From Massilia sp. BSC265 (GTDB lineage Bacteria > Pseudomonadota > Gammaproteobacteria > Burkholderiales > Burkholderiaceae_D): 64,000 nt of DNA. The translations under genes and the position numbers were made by a program. The stretch lies in NCBI RefSeq assembly GCF_000740675.1, contig NZ_JPXI01000010.1:1-64000 (forward strand). The letters are read 5' to 3'. The notes under the pieces were generated by a model. That model was not told where the DNA came from. It saw only the letters and a program-made list of their open reading frames with translations, and did not search any database. Positions 16,958 through 25,706 of the stretch are shown here, piece after piece (within the stretch, counting starts at the first letter, position 1; each line of letters opens with the position of its first letter).

Positions 16958-18016
16958 TCATGCTCCGTACTGCTTGCCGACCCACTCGCGGTAGGCTCCG
17001 CTGGTCACATTCTGCGCCCACGCCTGGTTGTCGAGATACCAGCGCACGGTCTTGCGGATGCCCGTCTCGAAGGTTTCCGCGGGCTTCCATCCAAGTTCAC
17101 GCTCGAGCTTGGTGGCATCGATCGCATAGCGACGGTCATGTCCGGGACGGTCCGTTACGAAGGTGACCTGGGTCTTGTACGACGCGCCGTCGGTGCGCGG
17201 GCTGAGTTCATCGAGGATATCGCACAAAGTGCCGACGACCTCGAGATTGGCTTTTTCATTCCATCCGCCCACATTGTAGACCTCGCCCAGCTTGCCCGCT
17301 TCGAGCACGCGGCGGATGGCAGAGCAATGGTCTTTTACGTACAGCCAGTCACGGATCTGCTGTCCGTCGCCATAGATCGGCAGTGGCTTGCCTCCCAGCG
17401 CATTCTGGATGCACAGAGGGATCAGCTTTTCCGGGAAATGGTATGGCCCGTAGTTATTCGAACAGTTCGTCGTCAGCACCGGCAAGCCATAGGTGTGGTG
17501 ATAGGCGCGCACCAGATGGTCACTGGCAGCTTTGCTAGCCGAATACGGACTGTTGGGCTCGTAACGGTTGGTTTCGCGGAACGCTGGATCGTCCTTGCCA
17601 AGCGAGCCATAGACCTCGTCGGTCGACACATGCAGGAAGCGGAATGCCAACTTCTCCTGCGCCGGCAGGGCGCTCCAGTACTCGCGTACCGCTTCCAGCA
17701 GGTGGAAGGTACCGACGATATTCGTCTGGATGAAGTCTTCCGGCCCGTGGATGCTGCGGTCGACGTGGCTTTCGGCAGCGAAGTTCACGATCGCGCGCGG
17801 CCGGTGCTGCTTGAGCAGTTGCCGGAGCAGGCCGACGTCGCCGATATCACCATGGACGAAGATATGGTTCGGATTGTTGCGCAGGCTAGCCAGGTTCTCC
17901 AGGTTGCCTGCATAGGTCAACTTGTCGAGGTTGACGACTGCCTCATCGGACACCGTAAACCAGTCAAGCACGAAGTTACTGCCAATAAACCCAGCACCGC
18001 CGGTCGTTAAAATCAT
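16958..18016 (-). CDS. rmlB: dTDP-glucose 4,6-dehydratase RmlB
   Basis: 352 residues from ATG 18016, chosen because GGAG lies 8 bases upstream; the frame also opens at a TTG 15 bases earlier. It has [37 protein letters not shown] and [13 protein letters not shown] (YxxxK). It converts dTDP-glucose to dTDP-4-keto-6-deoxyglucose. It is the first gene of rmlBDAC. The 188 bases upstream (18017-18204) hold no gene and may contain a promoter, though none was clear. Confidence 0.96.
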   Translation of the reverse strand: MILTTGGAGFIGSNFVLDWFTVSDEAVVNLDKLTYAGNLENLASLRNNPNHIFVHGDIGDVGLLRQLLKQHRPRAIVNFAAESHVDRSIHGPEDFIQTNIVGTFHLLEAVREYWSALPAQEKLAFRFLHVSTDEVYGSLGKDDPAFRETNRYEPNSPYSASKAASDHLVRAYHHTYGLPVLTTNCSNNYGPYHFPEKLIPLCIQNALGGKPLPIYGDGQQIRDWLYVKDHCSAIRRVLEAGKLGEVYNVGGWNEKANLEVVGTLCDILDELSPRTDGASYKTQVTFVTDRPGHDRRYAIDATKLERELGWKPAETFETGIRKTVRWYLDNQAWAQNVTSGAYREWVGKQYGA

Positions 18017-18204
18017 GTAGGGATACTCCAAATAGCTGCGATAGCGCGTTGGTAAGCTGCAGACCTTGTTTGTTCAATACCGAACACGCATGGTTCATGC
18101 AAAACACGACAATTTTAAATAAGAGTGGAACTTCCAGACAGCAAATCATTGTTACCGCGACGCGATTTCAGCGATAAAGTCGGGAATACGTGTCATACAG
18201 ACAG

Positions 18205-21051
18205 TCAATAGCTGCCGCTCCATGCCACACTGAGCGACTTCGGCCCTGGACTGACAGCGAAGTGCGAGCGCGGATTGTCGCGCTGCGCCTGCCATAGCCA
18301 ACTACCCACGGCATAGCCGAGCACGCCACCGGCGACCACATCCGATACCCAGTGCTGGCGTCCAGCGCTGCGGCCCAGCGAGCCCGCGGCGGCCAGGCCG
18401 TACAGCCATGGGACATCGTATTCCTGGGCGAAGGGCGTTACGGCGGCAAATGCCATGGCGCTGTGGTTTGACGGGAAGGACGCGTCCGAGCGCTTTAACG
18501 CCCGGCTCCACTGTCCCAGCTCTTCATGCGGACGCGCACGGCCGACCAAGCGCTTAGTCGCCATCGACAGTGCGGCGGCGCCAACGACGGACTCCAGCGA
18601 GATGATACCGATGTTCTGCATCCGCGCATCGCCGAACGCCACCGCACCGGCGGCCGCGCCAACCAATACTGCAGGCATTGCCTTGCCGGCCTTGTCCCAC
18701 GCTTCCGTGACGCGCGACCCGGCATGCTTCTTCATGAAGCGGTCAACAGGCTTATCCAGCAAGGCGCCGCCTAGGATCGCTCCACCGGCAAGCATCGTTC
18801 CATTGGCCCATTGTGGCAGCGTCGGCGTCGTGGATACCGATTGCTCGAGGCGCCAGCGGAAGGCTGGCCACGGGCTTGCCATCGCACGCACCGGTGGGTT
18901 CACCGCAGCAAGGCCCTGCTCGTCGCGGCGCTCGGCAAAGTTACCCAGGCCGTCGTAGGTCGTCAGGTCCCTGCGCGGCTGCTCCATCAGGTCGTACAGG
19001 TCGCCAGGACTCGCCACCATCTGGCCGACGTCGCGCGTCCACGGTGCAAGAGCGAATCCGGCCACCACCTGGGAATCCGTTGGCAGCATGATGTTCAATG
19101 GTACCGATAGGAATATGCCCTTGTCATTGTAAGGATCGCTCGGCGAGCCTGGGCTGGTAATGTCCTTGCCATTGGTCTTCGTGAACCAAACCCCGATCTC
19201 GGTGCCGGACTGGAAGCGACGCTTAAACTCCATGCGCACCCCTTTGTCCTTAGCCAAGAAGCGCCCTGCTCGCGCCGTCGCAGTAATATCGTAAGGGAGC
19301 TTGTAATGCATTGCACCGAGTGCGGTAACGGTCTTGTAGTCGCGCTTGTCGAACCACCCCTTAAATCCACGTTGCTGAAGCGCATCAACCGTCAGGTCAG
19401 CAGCCCAGCGGCTGTCTTTAGGAAAGTACAGAACCTGGCCGCCCACGCCACGGTACATCTCTTCATAAAAACCGGCAGATGCACGCGCGTACATGCGCTC
19501 ATCCAGCATTATGTATTTGTTGATGAGCAGACGATTCACTTTTAACCTGCTCGCGCGCTTATATTCGGCGATGTCCGTGCGTACGTGGGGCAGCAAACTG
19601 TTTGATGGCTGGGTTACACCAGAAATATTCTCGAGCAAGCTCAGCCTGAACGCAGTGTTTAGATAAGTACCTTCGGACAGACGCTTATCGTAATTGGCGG
19701 CTGCAGCGATCTCATAACGTAAAGCACCGCTCGGATCGTTGAAAAAGAAACCTATCTTCGGCACTATTTTGAATCGATTTGCTTCGCGGTCCTCTGAAAC
19801 AACCTGAACCATATTTCCGTCTCGACCTACCTGCACCGCTAAGCCACTTCCCTCGTGAGCGATAGACGCAAGCAAGCCGTCCCGGTCACTATCCACCTTG
19901 TCTGCGGGGCTTGAGTATCGCACCAAAACGGTCTGCAGGAAGTATTCTCGGTCTACTAGGCCACTTAAATAGTCGGTCAAGCGACCAAGGTCGAAAAACT
20001 CGTAAGTGGCAACTGGCTGCTCTACTTTAGTATAGGTCACGTGAATCGCATGCGTGCCCTCCGGCGCGAACGCGAGCGCTGTACGCGCGGCACGTCCTAC
20101 CGCACGTCCCATATTCGCGATGCGGTTGTTGGTCAAGGAAACTTTGAGTGACCTTCCGTCCAGCTCAACACGGACATTCCTGAAATCCTGCTGGACTAAC
20201 GCCTCCACCAGTTCGTCCCCATAGCCAGCATCCCGCCATGCGGCGATCGGAACCTGTCCAGCTACCTTTTTCGCTTTGTACGGCACCGGTTCATACAATT
20301 TAGGTATGAATTCGCGTTCGGAGAACGGAATGCTGAGATAGGCGTTCGCACTAAAATGGTCGCGGTGGCGGGCTACCTGGGCGCCAAGCCATCCCCAGCG
20401 ATATTCGAGTCCCACCGCCGGCCCCTTGCTCCTCTTTCCGGCAAACGTCCGGTCCGCGAGATAGTCCTTGGAATAATCGTTGGCATCATACTCGGCGACC
20501 ACTGCCCACTGAGGCGCCGCGAGCGGAGCCCAGCGGAGGCCGGCAAAAAGGCCTTCCGGGCGCTTGAAACCATAGCCAACACTCGCTTCAAGATTCCGGG
20601 CGGAGCCAAAGGTCTTGGTGGCGACGATATATTTACCGGTGAAGAGCTCCGTGCCCAGCAGGTCAGTGCTTCCCACCGCCACGGAAGGTAGCCACGTGTT
20701 CTCCTGCAATAAGCGAACCTTGACGTCCGCCACCTTGTCCTTGTAGCGGCCGTACTCGCTGCCATACTGACCAGGCACATAGGTGAACCCTGGAATGCCC
20801 GTGATGGAAACATAACGCCCAGTCACCTGCAAAAAAGGCAGCAGAGTGCTGGTCACCCAGAAGTTACCGTACGGGCTGTCGTAACTGTAACCAGCGGAAA
20901 ACATCCCGTCCGGCCCGACCTCGGCATTCGGCATGTTGATGTACCCATGCTGCCCTTGCACTGAGGGGGTATTCGCACGCGCTTCCACGACACCCAGCAC
21001 GAGACAACTACAACATGCGTAGCTAACGCTTCTTTTAACGAATTTGTACAC
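18205..21051 (-). CDS. YjbH/GfcD-family outer-membrane exopolysaccharide protein fused to a PAP2 phosphatase domain
   Basis: 948 residues with an N-terminal signal peptide. Residues about 25-700 resemble YjbH/YmcA, which are about 700 residues alone (NTPSVQGQHGYINMPNAEVGPDGMFSAGY..., LLPFLQVTGRY, and GIFLSVPLNIML near the end). These are predicted beta-barrel-rich outer-membrane proteins of capsule/exopolysaccharide operons. The last 200 residues hold a PAP2 acid phosphatase signature: KRLVGRARP (Lys833, Arg840, Pro841), FPSNHS (His863) and GRSAGRQHWVSD (Arg894, His900, Asp904). The usual Ser before that Arg is Gly. Such domains remove phosphate from lipids such as undecaprenyl pyrophosphate. 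A fusion suggests phosphatase action coupled to export. It lies between gmhB and rmlB. Confidence 0.85.
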   Translation of the reverse strand: MYKFVKRSVSYACCSCLVLGVVEARANTPSVQGQHGYINMPNAEVGPDGMFSAGYSYDSPYGNFWVTSTLLPFLQVTGRYVSITGIPGFTYVPGQYGSEYGRYKDKVADVKVRLLQENTWLPSVAVGSTDLLGTELFTGKYIVATKTFGSARNLEASVGYGFKRPEGLFAGLRWAPLAAPQWAVVAEYDANDYSKDYLADRTFAGKRSKGPAVGLEYRWGWLGAQVARHRDHFSANAYLSIPFSEREFIPKLYEPVPYKAKKVAGQVPIAAWRDAGYGDELVEALVQQDFRNVRVELDGRSLKVSLTNNRIANMGRAVGRAARTALAFAPEGTHAIHVTYTKVEQPVATYEFFDLGRLTDYLSGLVDREYFLQTVLVRYSSPADKVDSDRDGLLASIAHEGSGLAVQVGRDGNMVQVVSEDREANRFKIVPKIGFFFNDPSGALRYEIAAAANYDKRLSEGTYLNTAFRLSLLENISGVTQPSNSLLPHVRTDIAEYKRASRLKVNRLLINKYIMLDERMYARASAGFYEEMYRGVGGQVLYFPKDSRWAADLTVDALQQRGFKGWFDKRDYKTVTALGAMHYKLPYDITATARAGRFLAKDKGVRMEFKRRFQSGTEIGVWFTKTNGKDITSPGSPSDPYNDKGIFLSVPLNIMLPTDSQVVAGFALAPWTRDVGQMVASPGDLYDLMEQPRRDLTTYDGLGNFAERRDEQGLAAVNPPVRAMASPWPAFRWRLEQSVSTTPTLPQWANGTMLAGGAILGGALLDKPVDRFMKKHAGSRVTEAWDKAGKAMPAVLVGAAAGAVAFGDARMQNIGIISLESVVGAAALSMATKRLVGRARPHEELGQWSRALKRSDASFPSNHSAMAFAAVTPFAQEYDVPWLYGLAAAGSLGRSAGRQHWVSDVVAGGVLGYAVGSWLWQAQRDNPRSHFAVSPGPKSLSVAWSGSY

Positions 21052-21149
21052 GACGATTATGGCAAGGAGGGACTATTCGTTTCTCAGGCTGAAGGACGCG
21101 CCGGAGAAACGAAGAATCCCTCAGGTCAAATAAAAAGGGCGAAATCTGC

Positions 21150-21707
21150 TTATCCGGTCTGGCCGGCACATTGCAACAAGTGGTCGACAAAAGCACCGAG
21201 ACTGACGAAAACGCCGTCCGCCATGCCAACATCATCATCGAGAGCATGTCCGCTCTCTACCAGAAAGCATTCGCCGACGCCGGCGTTTCGGCCTGCGATC
21301 ACATCGGAAACCTTGTCCCCAACCAGGACCGAGCCGGCCAAGTCCAGCCCCAGATCGGATGCTGCTTTCAAGACCATGCCGGGCATGGGTTTGCGGCACT
21401 CGCATCCGTGTGGCGCATTCCAGTCGGGAGCGTGTGGGCAATGGTAGAAGGCATCCACGGTCGCGCCGGCGTCTGCCAGCTTCGCCGAGATATAATCCGT
21501 CAAGATGGCGTAATCGCTCTCGGTGTAATAGCCTCGCCCGATGCCGCTCTGATTGGTCACCACGACGACCTGCCATCCTGCTTCGTTCAAACGTCGTATG
21601 GCGTCGGGAACGCCGTCGACGAACTCGAAGTCCGCTACGCGATAAAGGTAGTTCTTTTCGACATTGATGACACCGTCACGATCCAGGAATACGCAGCGCT
21701 TAGCCAT
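21150..21707 (-). CDS. gmhB: D-glycero-D-manno-heptose 1,7-bisphosphate 7-phosphatase GmhB
   Basis: 185 residues from ATG 21707, which overlaps the hddC stop by 8 bases; a start at 21734 is less likely. HAD phosphatase motifs are seen: FLDRDGVIN (nucleophile and acid Asp), VVTNQSGIGRG, a zinc loop CPHAPDWNAPHGCECRKP, and LVGDKVSDV. It removes the C7 phosphate of heptose bisphosphate. With HddA and HddC around it, the alpha-anomer, GDP-linked branch is implied. Confidence 0.93.
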   Translation of the reverse strand: MAKRCVFLDRDGVINVEKNYLYRVADFEFVDGVPDAIRRLNEAGWQVVVVTNQSGIGRGYYTESDYAILTDYISAKLADAGATVDAFYHCPHAPDWNAPHGCECRKPMPGMVLKAASDLGLDLAGSVLVGDKVSDVIAGRNAGVGECFLVESGHALDDDVGMADGVFVSLGAFVDHLLQCAGQTG

Positions 21708-22404
21708 CAACGCCCATCCGTTTGCAAAAGGCAAAGTAGTCCTGAGGGACGCCGATGTCGGTAAAGTAACCCGAGACCTGGCATACCGAAACGGTGTGCC
21801 GCCGCGCCGCCTCGGTCAGCACGTCGGTCTCGAAACTGAAAGCCTCGCCGTCGACCTTGTTGGCAAAAGCCTTACGCGCGATCCGGTAATACCCGGCGTT
21901 GATCCAGCCGGGCCCATGCTGGCCTTTCTCCGAAAAGCCGACCAGCCGCTCGCTTGCGATCTGCAATGCTCCAAAGCGGCCGACGTCCGGCACCACAACG
22001 CCGAGCATGCGCACGTGTTCTAGCTGCGGCACCGAAAGAGGCGCGATCATCGACGATGCATCCCCCTCGAACAGCGTGTCGCCGTTGACCACTACGACCT
22101 CGTCGACGCCCAGGCGGTCCATGGTAAACAGAATCGCCCCTCCGGTTCCCAGTGGGGTCGCCTCTCGTACCATGGCACTGATCGCCAGCTCGGGATGGGC
22201 TTCGACGTAGTCCTCGACCTGCGAGGCGCCGCTACCGAGCGACAGGACGATCCGCTCGAACCCCTGCTTGCGCAGGTTCTTGACCAGCAGCGCCAGGAAT
22301 GCCTCCCCCCCCACAGGGGCCAGGCACTTGGGTACTTCTCCGAGCACGCTTTTGATACGGCTACCTAGGCCGCCAGCGAGGACTACACAGGGCGTGGATT
22401 CCAT
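21700..22404 (-). CDS. hddC: D-glycero-D-manno-heptose 1-phosphate guanylyltransferase HddC-like
   Basis: 234 residues. Nucleotidyltransferase start VVLAGGLGSRIKSVLGEVPKCLAPVGG, then TPLGTGGAI, VVVNGDTLFEGD and SFETDVL. Activated heptose (GDP-D-glycero-alpha-D-manno-heptose) is the expected product, given that hddA, gmhA and gmhB are directly adjacent. Sequence alone would also allow another sugar-1-phosphate nucleotidyltransferase. Confidence 0.87.
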   Translation of the reverse strand: MESTPCVVLAGGLGSRIKSVLGEVPKCLAPVGGEAFLALLVKNLRKQGFERIVLSLGSGASQVEDYVEAHPELAISAMVREATPLGTGGAILFTMDRLGVDEVVVVNGDTLFEGDASSMIAPLSVPQLEHVRMLGVVVPDVGRFGALQIASERLVGFSEKGQHGPGWINAGYYRIARKAFANKVDGEAFSFETDVLTEAARRHTVSVCQVSGYFTDIGVPQDYFAFCKRMGVDG

Positions 22405-22410
22405 GAACGC

Positions 22411-22995
22411 TCAACCTTTGAAATACATGCGCTCGACGAAACCGCACCAGTAGTGGCCAATGACGATGTGCACTTCCTGGATTCTGGCCGTCTTTGTCGA
22501 CGGGACCTTTACCTCGTAATCCACAGGAGCGCCTTCGATGCCGGCCGCGCCGCACAGGCCGACCGTCTTCACACCGAGGTCACCGGCGATCTTGAAGGCT
22601 TCGATGATGTTCTTCGAGCGGCCGGACGTGGTAATACCGACGAACACGTCGCCGGGCTGAGCCTGCGCCGCGAGCTGACGGGAAAACAGTTTTTCGTAGC
22701 CATAGTCGTTACCGATCGCCGTCAGCATTGAGGTGTCCGTCGACAGCGACAGGGATGGTAAGCCAGGACGGTCGAACTCGAAACGGCTGACGAATTCCGC
22801 TGCCAGGTGCTGGGCATCGGCCGCGCTGCCGCCATTACCGGCGAAAACGACTTTCTTCCCCGAGCGATACGCTTGCAGCATCAGTTCGCCGACTTGGCAA
22901 ACCTGGGCTTGGATCGCAGCATCCTCAAGCACGGCCTGCTTTACCGAGATCGAATCACGTACCGATTCCGCAAAAAAATGATTTACATGTTCCAT
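22411..22995 (-). CDS. gmhA: Sedoheptulose 7-phosphate isomerase GmhA
   Basis: 194 residues, one SIS domain. It has FAGNGGSAADAQHLAAEFVSRFEFDRPGLPSLSLSTDTSMLTAIGNDYGYEKLFSRQ in short conserved blocks, with ITTSGRSKNI and a metal-site EVHIVIGH near the end. It makes D-glycero-D-manno-heptose 7-phosphate from sedoheptulose 7-phosphate. It overlaps the end of hddA by 13 bases and precedes hddC by 6 bases. Confidence 0.95.
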   Translation of the reverse strand: MEHVNHFFAESVRDSISVKQAVLEDAAIQAQVCQVGELMLQAYRSGKKVVFAGNGGSAADAQHLAAEFVSRFEFDRPGLPSLSLSTDTSMLTAIGNDYGYEKLFSRQLAAQAQPGDVFVGITTSGRSKNIIEAFKIAGDLGVKTVGLCGAAGIEGAPVDYEVKVPSTKTARIQEVHIVIGHYWCGFVERMYFKG

Positions 22996-24014
22996 ACTGA
23001 TACTCCGTGTTTTTCAAATTCAAATTCGTAAAATTGGCCGCCGCAGTCGGCGAGCGCCCTGCGCACCGCCCAGCGCGACGTCGGAGGCACGGCGATCACC
23101 ATGAAACCGCCGCCGCCAGCACCCGACACCTTCAGCCCGGTCGCGCCTGCGTCGTATGCCATTTCGGCAATGGCGTCGATGGCGGAGTTTGAAATACCTG
23201 GAGCCATCTTCTTCTTCTCAAGCCACGACGAGCCAAGGACCGAGATCACGCTGTCGAGGTTATTCTTCAGCAGCGCGTTCTTCATCTCGACCGCGGACTT
23301 CTTCACGTTGTGCATCGCGTTCAAGGCCGATTCCGCCTTGGACTCGGTAGCCTGGATCTGCGACTCGATGATGCGAGCCGACTCCCGCGAGCGGCCGGTA
23401 TAGAACAGCAGGAGCTGCGATTCCAGGCGCCTGAGCGTCATGAGATCGATACGCAGCGGATTGACGATAACGTGGTCGTCGGCGCCGAATTCCATGTAGT
23501 TGACGCCGCCGAATGCGGCCGAATACTGATCCTGTTTGCCGCCGGCCATGCCGCAATCAATGCGCTCGATTTCATACGCGAGATGTGCGATATCGTATTC
23601 GCCGAGCGGAATATCGAAGGCGTGGGCATAGGCCGCGACCATGGCGACGACCAAGGTCGAGGAGGAGCCGACGCCGCTTCCTGGAGGCGCGTCGGAATAA
23701 GTGATGAGCTCCACTGCGGGCGCTTCACCATTCAAGTACTCGCGATTAATCCTGTCATACACTGCATGGTGCAAGACTAGGCGACGCTCGGCGCTCGCGG
23801 TGTCGCTATTTTCTTCGACATTAAAATCGGCCGCATAAAACCGACTCGGGCCCGAATGATCGAAGATCGCCAATTGGCAATGGGTGTAGAGGCTGATAGT
23901 AACGTTAAGGATCGCACCGCCGTGAATGTCGCAGTATGGCGAAACATCAGTACCGCCGCCAGCCAAGCCAAGCCGCAATGGGGCCCGTGCATGGACTTTT
24001 TTGATAATTTTCAT
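22983..24014 (-). CDS. hddA: D-glycero-alpha-D-manno-heptose 7-phosphate kinase HddA
   Basis: 343 residues, GHMP kinase family. RAPLRLGLAGGGTDVSPYCDIHGG is typical of HddA-type kinases; the ATP loop is PPGSGVGSSSTLVVAMVAAYA and the C-terminal motif is KVSGAGGGGFMVIAV. It phosphorylates C1 of heptose 7-phosphate in the GDP-heptose route. The start is 4 bases after the stop of the next gene on the complementary reading, so the block is tightly packed. Confidence 0.93.
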   Translation of the reverse strand: MKIIKKVHARAPLRLGLAGGGTDVSPYCDIHGGAILNVTISLYTHCQLAIFDHSGPSRFYAADFNVEENSDTASAERRLVLHHAVYDRINREYLNGEAPAVELITYSDAPPGSGVGSSSTLVVAMVAAYAHAFDIPLGEYDIAHLAYEIERIDCGMAGGKQDQYSAAFGGVNYMEFGADDHVIVNPLRIDLMTLRRLESQLLLFYTGRSRESARIIESQIQATESKAESALNAMHNVKKSAVEMKNALLKNNLDSVISVLGSSWLEKKKMAPGISNSAIDAIAEMAYDAGATGLKVSGAGGGGFMVIAVPPTSRWAVRRALADCGGQFYEFEFEKHGVSVWNM

Positions 24015-24018
24015 CGAT

Positions 24019-24732
24019 TTACTTTACAAAGAATCTCAATGCCATAAAACTTTCGGCCAGTCGTTCGGCCCGCATGCGGGAAGGCTGCTGACACAGGCGG
24101 TAAACGCCTTCCATTCCGATCTTCTGAATGAATTTCGGAGCGCGTTTGATGTTGCCTGACACGAAGTCAAAGCTGCCGCCCACCGCCATCACGAGTGAAA
24201 CTCCACGCGATTCGAGCTCGACAAATATATCTTTTATCAAAAGCTCTTGCTTTGGAGCACCGAGACCAAAAAAGATTGCGGTCGGCTTCACCTCGTCGAT
24301 TACCTCGAACAGGCGTGCAAGCCATTCACGCGACATCGGATAGCCAGAAAACTCCGGCGAGAATCCGAAAACTTCACCACCGTACAGCTCTTTCAAACGC
24401 AGCACGGAGCCGGTATTCGAATGCTCGCTGCCGCCGATCAGCAGCAGTCTGCCTTGGTTTCGGGCGACCTCGGAAGAAATACGGTAGACGAGGTCGGAAC
24501 CGCTCAGTTTCTGGTAGCTCCTGGTGCCTTTGAAAAAGGCGCGAATATTGACCGCCCACTGGAGAATCTGCCCGTCGACGACGCAAGTGCCGACCTTGAG
24601 CGCGTGTCTAAAATCGTCGCGCTGGTTGGCCAAGCCCACCAACTGGGCATTGACCGGAAAGATGACCTGCAGCCGTCCGCCCTTGAAAATTTCCGGCAGC
24701 GCCGGACTAAGCTCAATTACCGAAAATTTCAT
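24019..24732 (-). CDS. WecG/TagA/CpsF-family glycosyltransferase
   Basis: 237 residues. Family hallmarks: the N-terminal N-A-Q region (PVNAQLVGLAN), CVVDGQILQWA, LLLIGG, FFGLGAPKQE and VGGSFDFVSGNIKRAPKFIQKIGMEGVYRL. Members (WecG, TagA) add the second sugar, often a ManNAc derivative, to undecaprenyl-PP-GlcNAc. That matches a WecA-like priming enzyme and suggests a GlcNAc- or similar-primed unit. It overlaps the preceding glycosyltransferase by 4 bases. Confidence 0.9.
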   Translation of the reverse strand: MKFSVIELSPALPEIFKGGRLQVIFPVNAQLVGLANQRDDFRHALKVGTCVVDGQILQWAVNIRAFFKGTRSYQKLSGSDLVYRISSEVARNQGRLLLIGGSEHSNTGSVLRLKELYGGEVFGFSPEFSGYPMSREWLARLFEVIDEVKPTAIFFGLGAPKQELLIKDIFVELESRGVSLVMAVGGSFDFVSGNIKRAPKFIQKIGMEGVYRLCQQPSRMRAERLAESFMALRFFVK

Positions 24733-25706
24733 TGTTCAACCTCAGTTCCTAGTTTTGCGTTCACCCGCGTGAAAAATTGCGACTGCCAGTCGGAAGCGCT
24801 CCTGCTAATTCCGTCCTTGATCCCGCTGAAGGTGGCGCAAATGCAGGCGCCATTCCGGGTTTTCAGATAGCACGCCAACAGCAGCCATGCCGCCGTGACG
24901 AGGGGCGAGCCCTTCCTGATTTTCTTCAGATAAAGTATCGCACTCCGCGAATACATGTAATAGAAAAATGGGCTTGCCGCGCCCACGGTCGCCGAGCCTT
25001 CGTGGTAAACCTTGCTGTCCGGTGCAACTGCCAATTTGTAGCCGGCGGCCAGCGCCCGCTCCTGCCATTCCGCTTCCTCGAAATAGAGGAAAAAACTCTC
25101 TTCCATCAGTCCAATGTCGTCGATGAGCCTCCTGGACACCAGCATGCTGGCCCCCGTCAGGTAAACCAGCTGCCGTCCGAACAGCCAGCCACTCAGACCG
25201 CCGCGGCCCGGCAGGAAATTCTTGAAAAGAGCCAGCTGCTTGATCCCGGAAACCCCGCCAGCGCATTGCAGATTGCTGTCCGAGGTATTGAGCAAATAAG
25301 ATCCGACCAGGCCGACCTCGGGGCGGGCCTTCATCATCGCCACCAGAGGCTGAAGCGCATCGTCCTTCACGATGGTGTCGTTATTGACGATCCAGACCAC
25401 GTCATAGCCGATGCCCATGCGTTCTGCCCAGCGCAGCGCCTGGTTATTGCCGAATGCATAACCACCATTGGCCGTCGAGTCAATCACGTGAATCCCACCC
25501 CGATCCCCAACCGGCGTATCGCGGCAAAGATGGGGATATCGGGCACCGACCTGCTCTTTCAGCTTCTCGAACGATCCATCACCGGAATTGTTGTCGACAA
25601 TGATGAGGTTATGTCCGGCTGTCAAGACATTGCTGACTAGTGAGTCGACACATGCCAAGGTCCGCTCTGCAGCACGCCAGTTCAGTACAACAATAAGACA
25701 CTTCAA
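24729..25706 (-). CDS. GT2-family glycosyltransferase (rhamnosyltransferase-like)
   Basis: 325 residues with a GT-A fold: VVLNWRAAERTLACVDSLVS, LIIVDNNSGDGS, DVVWIVNNDTIVKDDALQPL and ESFFLYFEEAEWQERALAAGYKL. The layout with NND and the FFLYFEE(A/D) motif is like rhamnosyltransferases (WbbL type), so rhamnose transfer is a reasonable guess because the rml genes are present. It overlaps wzy and wecG by 4 bases each. Confidence 0.88.
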   Translation of the reverse strand: MKCLIVVLNWRAAERTLACVDSLVSNVLTAGHNLIIVDNNSGDGSFEKLKEQVGARYPHLCRDTPVGDRGGIHVIDSTANGGYAFGNNQALRWAERMGIGYDVVWIVNNDTIVKDDALQPLVAMMKARPEVGLVGSYLLNTSDSNLQCAGGVSGIKQLALFKNFLPGRGGLSGWLFGRQLVYLTGASMLVSRRLIDDIGLMEESFFLYFEEAEWQERALAAGYKLAVAPDSKVYHEGSATVGAASPFFYYMYSRSAILYLKKIRKGSPLVTAAWLLLACYLKTRNGACICATFSGIKDGISRSASDWQSQFFTRVNAKLGTEVEQ

